Positions 56,101 to 64,000 of a stretch of DNA of 64,000 nt are shown in pieces (position 1 is the first letter of the stretch; each line of letters starts with the position of its first letter). The position numbers and the translations under genes were made by a program. This stretch comes from Ilyonectria destructans (taxonomy: Eukaryota > Ascomycota > Sordariomycetes > Hypocreales > Nectriaceae), in assembly GCA_020740775.1 (NCBI GenBank), contig JAHEWK010000011.1:1240001-1304000 (forward strand). Direction: 5' to 3'. The notes under the pieces were generated by a model, which was given only the letters and a program-made list of their open reading frames with translations, did no database searches and was not told where the DNA came from.

Positions 56101-58681
56101 GGCACGGGCCGGCCTACACCATCATGGGTAATCTGTTTACGGAGTCTAGATGCACGGAATGCCTGGACGATGCCTGGACGAGAACAAGGAGAAGCTCATG
56201 TCACGCATCCTAATCCAGCGGGACCTCCGTCCCTGGGCTCTTCGAAGTAGGGCCTCCCATGCTCCCAGCCCATGGCCTTGGCGAGAGCCACACCACAATC
56301 CGACACACTCACCCCCATCGATCCCCGGCTCCTTCGACACACGCACGTTCCGTCTACTGTATGCTTCTCCCCCGGCCGGCCGGGTTTTCGGAGGGCCCCG
56401 CAAATCTCGTCGTCCGTTGTACTCGGCGCAGGCGACCAGTTTGGGACTGGACAAACACTCCCTGGGTAGATGACTCTGGGCAGGGCTGCCGATAGTCCCG
56501 TGGAAGTCTGGGCAGAATGAGAACATGTTCCTAGGCTTGCCATGCGTTGAGCGCCATGCAGAGCAAAGTGTGGAAGGGCTATTTGACGTGCGTGGCACGA
56601 TGGTCCTAGCGGCGGCAATGGCTGACCTCTCAACAGAAAGGGTGCACTTCCGATGGACATGAGAGGGCATCCGCAGATGCAAAGGGCCAGTGAGAGCCAG
56701 CCAAACAAGGTGGTACGTCGCTATGCAAGACGCGGTGGCAATGACCACTGGACCGCGGGGGTTCGTCCGTTTCACATCGGGCAGCGGGGCCACTGACGGG
56801 ACCATTGACAGCGATGGGACACGAGATGGAGATGGAGGCAAAATCCAGGGGCCGCCACCAGTGCCCACCACCGCTTTTGGGCGGGTTTCCAGTCGGTGGA
56901 TCTCCTTACTACGATGTCACCTTCGGGTTTCGCAGATGCTAAGCTTACTGGAGTCTGGACGCCAAGCGCACCAGATGGAAACCAGGGGCTCATCTGACTG
57001 TTTGGGCTGTGCTGCCTCTTGCTGGACAATGCACCTGGAAGGCGCTCTGTCACCGCATGAATTGTCCGCCCAGCTTCTCTCAATCCGCGACTGCATCGAG
57101 ACACACCCTCCTAGAAGCTTACTTTTGAGGTTAGAATTGCATGTTGTTGATCCTGCTGCGCCCAGAACGACAAACATTATGGGTCGGCTCGATTTAGCTC
57201 GAAGGATCAAGAAACCAACCCTAACTGAAGATCAATACAGACACCGCATCCAACGGTGGACAGGGGACTGACAGGGCTAGAGGCAAGCCAAGGAAGCCCT
57301 GTCGCCCCTTGCCCTGACCAGGTACCAAGGACATCACCGAAGTCACCGCCCTCGGTTCGACTGGTTATCGGTTTTTTGTGAGAGAGGTCTTTAGCGCTGT
57401 GCCCATTGGCCATGATGGGTAATTGAGATGTTGTATTGGTCTGCCTCGCTAATGACTGACAATGCGGCGGCTGGGAGCAGCGTTAGCGACCTCCGTGGGC
57501 CAAAGGATTTCGCTGGCCTGCCGGCGTACGGGGCGTATCCGACGGGGAGTTTTCGGTACTGGTCAGATCCGACGCTGTGGTCATGGCTTCCATGCGGCCT
57601 TTAATCCGGCCGCGTTGCTCAATGACGACGCGCTCCCCAAAACTGCAATACACACGCACGGCGGCCAATCAGCGGCGGCCATCTCCTGAACAAAACATGA
57701 CATCGCACACGAGACGGTCACGGTGGCTCAAGCAGTTGCGGTTTCGTAAGTTCCGTCAGTTTCGTCAGCAACACAGCTGCTACCTCCAGTGCTGCACAGG
57801 CTGGGCTGCTTGATAGTGACCTAGTTTGAGATCCCTTTGCGAGGAGTTTCCAAGTCACACAGCCGATCGGAACCAGACGAGCCAAACTTTGAGCTGTGCG
57901 AGGCCTCTAGGCTCTTCTGCCACTGGTGCCAGGGCCCGCGCGTTTGACTTGGCAGCGATTCTCCGACCTGGTCCAGTGCATTGATACACTAAATATCCCC
58001 ACCCCCTGGTAATCGTATTGACCCCTGACCCTTGCCCCGTTGCAAACCTCGTCCCCAGAATGGATCTTGCGGCTCTCTACAGGGGTCTCGCCGACTGGGG
58101 CCGTTAGCATTGGCATTGGCCTGCAAGCTCTGATGCCACCACTCACAGGCCACGAAGCTAGCTTGTCTGTAGATGCCAGGCCACCCGCTGCATTGTCCGC
58201 TGCTGTCTCACTGTATGGTCCGCCGTCTCCTTTTAACCCAGCTCGCCCGCCTTTAAATCGCTGCTGGCCCGGCTGTTTTGTTCTATTGCTCCATTGTGAA
58301 AGACTTCCTTTTGGGTCTTTCTATATTCGTTTCCTATTCCTATTCTTCCTCTTTTCTGTATCTTCCATCCTTTCCCTTCCCTCTTGTGTACTGCGAGCCA
58401 GTCTCCTAATCACCCTCCTTTCATACTCACGACATTCCTTGTCTTCGTAACTTATTCGAGAGGAGCGTTGATCGCCTGCCTCCTCTGCTACCACTCATTT
58501 GAGTTATCACTCATTCGATTTCCAACCTCAGTCAACGACTGATTACCTTCACTTTACCTCTCGAACCTGATCTTGCTAGACGCATCGAGAAATACGGTGA
58601 AACTGCTGGACCTGGTTCACCACTCTTGTTTCAATACCTCTTTTACCTACACCACAAAAGAAAACGAAAATACCGACCACA
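53200..58681. other. Gene-poor interval of about 5.4 kb
   Basis: Upstream flanks of the divergent F-box and subtilase genes. Up to 53.5 kb it should be the F-box promoter. From about 58200 to 58681 it is T/C-rich and should be the subtilase promoter and leader. Between 53.6 and 58.0 kb I see only short frames on both strands with no domain character, for example those near 56146-56871 (-) and 56690-57271 (+). No transposase, LTR, tRNA or rRNA signature was recognised. Confidence 0.5.
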
Positions 58682-60195
58682 ATGGCGCCTCTCAAGTCCC
58701 TCTTCGCCTCCCTCCTTCTGGCTCTGCCCCTTGTGGCTGCCGCTCCCATGGACCTGCCCAAGATCCCCGGTGATCTGTCCGAGACCCTGGATGATATGGT
58801 CGATACCGTCGCCGACGCGATTGGCAACAGCGATTTCAGTATTAGCAGTTTCCTCCGGCCCATGCTTTCCAACCCTGACGCCGCCAACATTATTTCCAAC
58901 CGATATATTGTTGTTTACAACGACACCTTTGACGACGATGCCATCAGCGTCAAGCAGACAAGCTGGATCAACGCCGTCAAGAAGCGTAATCTCGGCAAGC
59001 GAAGTAGTGTGGGTCACATGCTGTCCACGCAGGTTAACACCTTCTCGATGAACAAGTGGCGCGGCATGACCCTCGATGCTGATGACGACATGGTGCAAGA
59101 GCTCTTCAACGCTGAAGAGGTTGCATATATCGAGGCCGATACCAAGATCAACATCACTGGCGCCATCGCCCAGATCAATGCTACACCCGGGCTCAACCGC
59201 CTGTCTCACTCTGCGCCCAACACTGAGACCTACATCTTCGACGATTCCGCGGGTGAGGGTATCACGGCTTATGTGGTCGACACTGGTATCCGAGTCACTC
59301 ACACCGAATTTGAGGGCCGTGCTACCTTCGGTGCTAACTTCGTCGATACCATTGTATGTGGACCCCGATTTCTCCTGACACTCCGGAAGGATTCGATATG
59401 CTAACTTGGAATAACAGAATGATGACGAAAACGGTCACGGTAGCCACGTCTCTGGTACCATCGGCGGTGCTACTTTTGGAGTCGCAAAGAAGGTCAACCT
59501 CGTTGCAGTTAAGGTTTTGGACGCTAGCGGTGGCGGCAGCAACTCGGGTGTCCTCCAGGGCATGCAGTTCGTTGTTGATGATGTAGCCAACAAGACACTT
59601 ACCGGAAAGGCTGTTATGAACATGTCCCTGGGAGGATCATTCTCCGCAGCCATCAACAGCGCCATCAAGGCTATATTCGACGCTGGCATTGTCCCCATTG
59701 TCGCTGCTGGCAATGAGAACGTAAGTGGAAAATCAAGCTCCTATCTCATGCACTGGCTAACAACCATGACAGCAAGATACCGCCAACACCTCCCCCGGAT
59801 CTGCGCCCCAAGCTATTACCGTCGGTGCCATTGATGCAACGACTGACGAGCGAGCCGATTTCTCCAACTTCGGACCCGACGTCGATATCTACGCTCCCGG
59901 CGTAGCAGTCCTTAGCGTTGGTATCGACTCCGACACCGCCCAGGCTACTCTGAGTGGTACTAGCATGGGTATGCCTCACTTTTCACCCGCTCTACTCCGA
60001 ATTTATACTGACATAACATTCACAGCCTCTCCTCACGTCGCTGGCCTTGCCGCCTACCTCATGGCCTTCCAGGGCATTACGGACCCCACCGAGGTTGTCA
60101 CCCTCATGAAGAGCCTCGCCACACAGACTGGCACGAAAGTGGTCAACAATGTCGACGGCACGACCGACCTCATCGCCAACAATGGAAACCAATAG
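58682..60195 (+). CDS. Subtilisin-like serine protease (S8A, proteinase K type), secreted
   Basis: Secreted endopeptidase. Exons 58682-59353, 59418-59720, 59773-59968 and 60026-60195 give 446 residues. Residues 1-21 are a signal peptide; the I9 inhibitor propeptide includes [17 protein letters not shown] (73-89) and [11 protein letters not shown] (146-156). The catalytic triad is Asp200 (AYVVDTGI), His231 ([10 protein letters not shown]) and Ser389 (SGTSMASPHVAG), with oxyanion Asn323 (AAGNEN). An acidic 50-residue stretch between signal and I9 domain is longer than usual. Such proteases (Pr1 in entomopathogens, proteinase K-like in others) digest cuticle or protein debris. The C-terminus is short, without extra domains. 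The intron positions fall in the usual places for this family. Confidence 0.94.
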
Positions 60196-61078
60196 ATGTC
60201 AACGAGGAAACGGGATGAAGGAATATGAGAAGCTCCAAAATTCATGGACGATTGGCTAGCCTACGAGGGCGGAATCTTCGATTCATGTGTGTGTTAGTGT
60301 GTATGTAATATAGAAAGAATGGGGGCCTTTTATTGACATTATTGTGTCACTTCGCTTCATGGGCCCCCTTCGTGTTTGAGCGGGGAGTTTTTCTCGCTGG
60401 AAAAGGAAAGCGGGTTGAACGTATAGACAGTACATATTATTGGACTATTTTCACCATGTCGAGAGAAACGAATGAGACCCTGATTGCCTCAACATTTGTC
60501 TGAAGCGATTCCGTAAAAGGTGGGTCGGTTAAAAGAGAGCCCGAGTCACGTATACCCGAAGATGGTGAAACGAGATCTGTCAGGGGCCGGTCCACTACAC
60601 CCACGAGTCGGAAGATTTCTTCAAGGAGACCGTCTCACTGCCCCGATGTAACCCCTCAGGCCGACGCGGCCGCCGGCCAGACCCCCGTCCGCACGCGGAT
60701 GAGGATGGGGACGGAGACCGGGGGGGATGTCGCCGCCCTGAATATGCAGGCACAAGCTGAGGAATCTCGCATGTTTAATTCGGCTAGCCGTGCGGTGAAG
60801 GGGGATTCGAATCGGGGGTTTTGAGCCGGGAGGCTAGGCGTTAGAGTTCGGAAAGGGTTTTTACAACTATATTGATCGACGGCCAGCGCACGAGGAAACC
60901 AGGGATACGATGGTGGCATTCCAAACCTCGGCCCAGGGATTCAGGGTGTGTTGAGATGTGTGAACAAGCGTAAGGTGTCTACCATGTAATCCTGTGCACT
61001 TGGCCTCTCGAGGGGAGTGCTCAAGCCAGAACAAGTTGGCAGAAACACCGCTTGCAACTCGTCGTGGGCCTTCCAACG
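60196..61078. other. Convergent intergenic region
   Basis: Between the stop codons of the subtilase and the Hsp70-like gene. Contains no supported gene. CGAATC near 60790 is not part of a tRNA fold. Confidence 0.5.
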
Positions 61079-62118
61079 TTATAGTCTAGATTGCCCTGTG
61101 CATCCAATTGCGGCCGCCTCCTTATAATCGGTCGCATCCTGAAGCCTGAATGCCAGCTGCGCCATGCCCGCGGTACTTGCACTTGCCGAGCTGTAGACGT
61201 GCGCCCTGTCCACGAGCTCCGCACCCACGGCCAACCTCAAGACGTCGAGAAACTTTGGCTCCAGTGCGTCCCCATACAGTACGAGTTTTTCGATGTTCCG
61301 TGGCAGAGAGCTGGCCATTTCTGAGTTTCCGAACGACAGCGCTGAGATCTGATTAAGAGCTACCACTACGTCGGTCCAATGCTCCTGGCGTGGCTCGTCG
61401 TCTGCGCCGAGACTTTGCTGGTAGTCTTGACGGATAGATTCTACGAGGCCCTCGTCGTCTAAGAAGAGGGCGAGGTTCAAGTGGGATTTGCTGTAGCCCA
61501 CAACCAGGATGACTTGCTCATCATCGACGACCGGATGTTTGATGTCGTTGGCATAAAGCGCTGCCTTGGGGGCGTCTGATGTACCGAGCATCTGCCTGAG
61601 ACCAACCGCAACAAGCGCCTCCTCGATAACACGGCGCTGGTAGTTTTGGCGCGGGTCGGGGATGACAAGCTCTGCGAAGCATATCTGTGTGCCGAGCACT
61701 ACCTCGACTATAGCCTTGAATTCGATCAAGAGGGCTTTCACAACTTCAAAGTCGTCATTTCTGCCACAGCCGGTAAAGTTTGACGGCAGCCAGTTGCATC
61801 GCTCAACATCCGCCGCAAGACCGTCAGGTTTCCTCATGAAGGTTCTGTATGACTGCGACTGTTTCCATTCGGTGCAAGCTATCTGGACAACCGTGCCGTT
61901 CGGGAAGTGTATGGCGACCGTGCTATGCCCGGTTAGCACGGACTACGATCGGAAGACAGAACTAGTAACACACCCGATGTCAGGAGTGAGCCCGAACGCA
62001 ATGCCGGGGATAGTTGGCTGGGATGGAGGCCCATCCCATGCTGAGACGAGTGGGAGGAGGCCCACAAGTGATATGAATGTGAATAGCGAAGAGAAGAGAA
62101 GAGCTGGGTGACAAGCCA
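61079..62118 (-). CDS. Secreted Hsp70/ASKHA-like protein, 5' reading frame disrupted
   Basis: Exon 2 is 61922-61079. Upstream, the frame that splices into it (ends 61974, 48-nt-long intron 61973-61923, GT-AG) encodes a signal peptide (FLFSSLFTFISLVGLLPLVS) and then GIAFGLTPDIGTVAIHFPNG, which resembles the ATP-phosphate-1 loop of Hsp70. Later blocks fit the ASKHA fold: LVIPDPRQNYQRRVIEEALV (compare Hsp70's VPAYFNDSQRQ), ILVVGYSKSHLNLALFLDD (phosphate-2) and EKLVLYGDALEPKFLDVLRL (adenosine motif). Key catalytic Asp/Gly residues are degraded, so ATPase activity is doubtful. No in-frame ATG precedes the signal: the ATG at 62118 is one base out of frame. Either a one-base deletion near 62100 (an AAA run), a sequence error, or an unseen 5' exon. 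Confidence 0.6.
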
Positions 62119-63200
62119 TTTTGAAAATGCGGAAATGTGAGAATGCTAAAATGTCAAGATAGACGGGATACTGAAAAACTAGGAATCATATATCGACTTA
62201 GTACTGACGTGATGTTGCTGATCCGGCCCCGAAAGATCAAGACACAGCCACGAGGAGCAGGCAACCGACGGGCAGAACTGACACCGTAAACCGTGGGAAC
62301 AATGGTCAGCAAGACCAACAACGCAACGTCTGCGAGCATGTTTCTTGGCGTCTAGCGCATGAACCAACAATTCGACCAGCCCGCCATCCTTCCCACGCAA
62401 AATCCTCCGTAAGTAACTTTCATGGCTACAAAACTCAACGTGCCTCGAAGGCATGGCCTTTATCGTGCGGCAGCTTGTTGACGACCCCGCTATGACAGTA
62501 CGAAATCTTGGGCGTGTTCAGTGCGACCATGTACGTACATTACACCAGATGATAGGCACGTCGATCCTTGCAGGCAACAGCTGCAACCCAACGTAGCATG
62601 CGCCGATGAAACCCTAAGCCTCACATACATACAGCTCTGCATGGAGACCGTGCGGATATACGAGGTGTACGAATATACTGACCATGGTATAGGACTGGGG
62701 GACAAGCTGTGGGAGAAACGTCACGAGTATATTAAACTATCCACACTAGATATTGGGATATGGCATGTTTGCTCGCCGCGTTTGAGTCCATCGTCCAGGT
62801 GACGTCAAGACGGACTCGCAGCGGGCCATCGTACGGAGACGGAAGCCAGTGAGCGACGGGTGTTGATATAAGCACTTCTTCGGCACAACCACAGTCATGA
62901 TAGGACTGAATTGCAATTTGACATCCGTGCTGGATTGGTCGATTACATGCGCATGAAGAGCGACCAAATCTCTTCGCGCTGGGCACCGAAAGGGTTGGCG
63001 CCGGGGACACGTTGAATGCACCGTGACACCGCTATGTGCCACGCTGTCTGCTGGTTGTATTAACAAGAGTATATAGCCCGCCATGTTCATCAGGCTTGGG
63101 CCGCCGATTCCTTATGAGGAGGGGCTGGTAATGTGTTATGTACGTTAGGATATCGTGAGAAAAGTGACAAGAAACAAAACCCAAAAGCAGGCGAATAGTG
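62119..63200. other. Intergenic region
   Basis: 5' flank of the Hsp70-like gene and 3' flank of squalene synthase. A 61-codon minus-strand frame at 62339-62154 begins with a hydrophobic stretch but ends without any domain. Nothing supported. Confidence 0.45.
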
Positions 63201-64000
63201 CTACAATTCGTCATGGCCCGTAATCAAGGGCTTGGCGGCCTCGCTGCTGGCCTGGCTTCCCGGTAGGAAGACGCTGAGCTCACTGAAGACATTATCGAAT
63301 CTGGCGCCAAAGATCCAGGCAGTGCCAATCTATACACATATTAGCTTCCGAGGAACAGTGACGCATGGGGATTGCGACGCACCATAATGCCCGAGATAGA
63401 GAGTAAAGCAAAAATAACAACGCCGAACAGGACCGCCGCCTCGCCAGGGTCCATAGTGGGCTGGTCGTTCGCCTTCTGCTTGGTCTCGACGGCGAGTTTC
63501 TTGGGGTCTTGTCGAGGGAACAAGGTCTCGATGAATTGCTCAATCTGTTACTCATTAGTTTGGAGTCATGTATCATGTTTCGGTGGCAGACTTACCTTGC
63601 CGCACTGCTCGCTGATGCCCAGGTAGTTGGGATCCCTAGGATCGTTCTTCTTCTGAATCTTTCGGGTGTATTTCCGGAAGACCTCACAGACGACGACGAG
63701 GTTCTGAGTAGATTCGAACATGATCTGGCAGGCATCTCCCTTTGAGATCTTGACGTTGCGCTCAAACACCGCGGGGTTTCGGAAGACGGCCTCAAGGGTG
63801 GCAATGCCCATGGCTTGGGGGATAGCGACAAAGTTGAAGACACTTTGGTCTCTAATGCCAGCCATGTAGAATAGACACTCCTCAGTGTGCTTCAGGGCGT
63901 CGAGGACCATCTCTGAAGTGCACTCCAGGGCCTTCTGACGTTGCTTGGGGTCGAAGAGGTCCTCCCACTTGTCGACATGCTTGCCCCAGATCTCCTTGGG
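63201..64000 (-). CDS. ERG9: Squalene synthase (farnesyl-diphosphate farnesyltransferase), 3' part, C-terminal HDEL
   Basis: Condenses two farnesyl diphosphates to squalene, the first committed sterol step, on the ER. The 5' part lies beyond the right edge. Visible exons: 64000-63596, 63544-63383 and 63329-63201 (177 codons plus stop). Conserved blocks: [40 protein letters not shown] and [20 protein letters not shown]. The membrane helix is [19 protein letters not shown], continuing into IGTAWIFGA. After it a roughly 38-residue tail ends [10 protein letters not shown]. With the catalytic domain cytosolic, this tail is lumenal, so HDEL could act as a retrieval signal. Confidence 0.95.

Noticed and set aside
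56146..57271. Possible genes on either strand (241 and 193 codons)
   Set aside because: They overlap antisense to each other, lack domains and splice structure, and have low-complexity composition.
60780..60810. tRNA-like TTCGAATC near 60790
   Set aside because: No A-box or acceptor stem could be paired at tRNA spacing.
62154..62339. Short minus-strand frame starting with a hydrophobic stretch, as a missing first exon of the Hsp70-like gene
   Set aside because: I found no donor that joins it in frame to the signal-peptide exon, and it would duplicate the signal sequence.

Overview
The window is nuclear DNA of a filamentous ascomycete, most likely a Sordariomycete and plausibly Hypocreales. 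Genes are widely spaced on both strands. Introns are short (about 45-75 nt, GT-AG) except for a 147-nt first intron in one hydrolase. Almost every product has a typical filamentous-fungal architecture: N-myristoyltransferase, Rtc5, Rcf1, SUR7/PalI, DUF3433, Gpi14, an Ada-type regulator and a proteinase K-like subtilase. The species assignment is inference; no rRNA or tRNA gene was found.

Layout. 1-13.8 kb: choline/ethanolamine phosphotransferase (+), short-chain dehydrogenase (-), secreted glutaminyl cyclase (+), arylamine N-acetyltransferase (+), OST subunit Swp1/ribophorin II (+), alpha/beta hydrolase (+), N-myristoyltransferase (-). 15.6-26.3 kb: ABHD12-like hydrolase with an 8-nt microexon (-), Swc3-like chromatin protein (+), a secreted 18-residue tandem-repeat protein (+), Rtc5 TLDc protein (+). 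26.5-37 kb: Rcf1/HIG1 (-), ZZ/EF-hand membrane protein (+), SUR7/PalI protein (-), secreted Asn/Ala-rich protein (-), Ada/AraC regulator (-). 37.4-53.2 kb: large hydrolase with a disordered tail (-), unknown 370-residue protein (-), DUF3433 membrane protein (-), TRAX/translin (-), GPI mannosyltransferase I (+), F-box protein (-). 53.3-58.7 kb is a gene-poor interval. 58.7-64 kb: subtilisin-like protease (+), a secreted degenerate Hsp70-like protein with a frame problem at its 5' end (-), and the 3' part of squalene synthase ending in HDEL (-, continues past the right edge).

There is no metabolic cluster. Several neighbours serve the endomembrane system (phospholipid synthesis, OST, GPI anchors, sterols), which I take as coincidence. 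N-myristoyltransferase and a predicted substrate, Rtc5 (begins Met-Gly-Gln), lie 10 kb apart. Exon borders were placed by eye from splice consensus, reading frame and family conservation; all spliced frames were checked to close. The most unusual items are the DPQIFGRDP-repeat secreted protein, the secreted ASKHA/Hsp70-like protein, the lumenal HDEL on squalene synthase, the microexon that carries the oxyanion motif of the ABHD12-like hydrolase, and three introns whose retention would keep the frame open.
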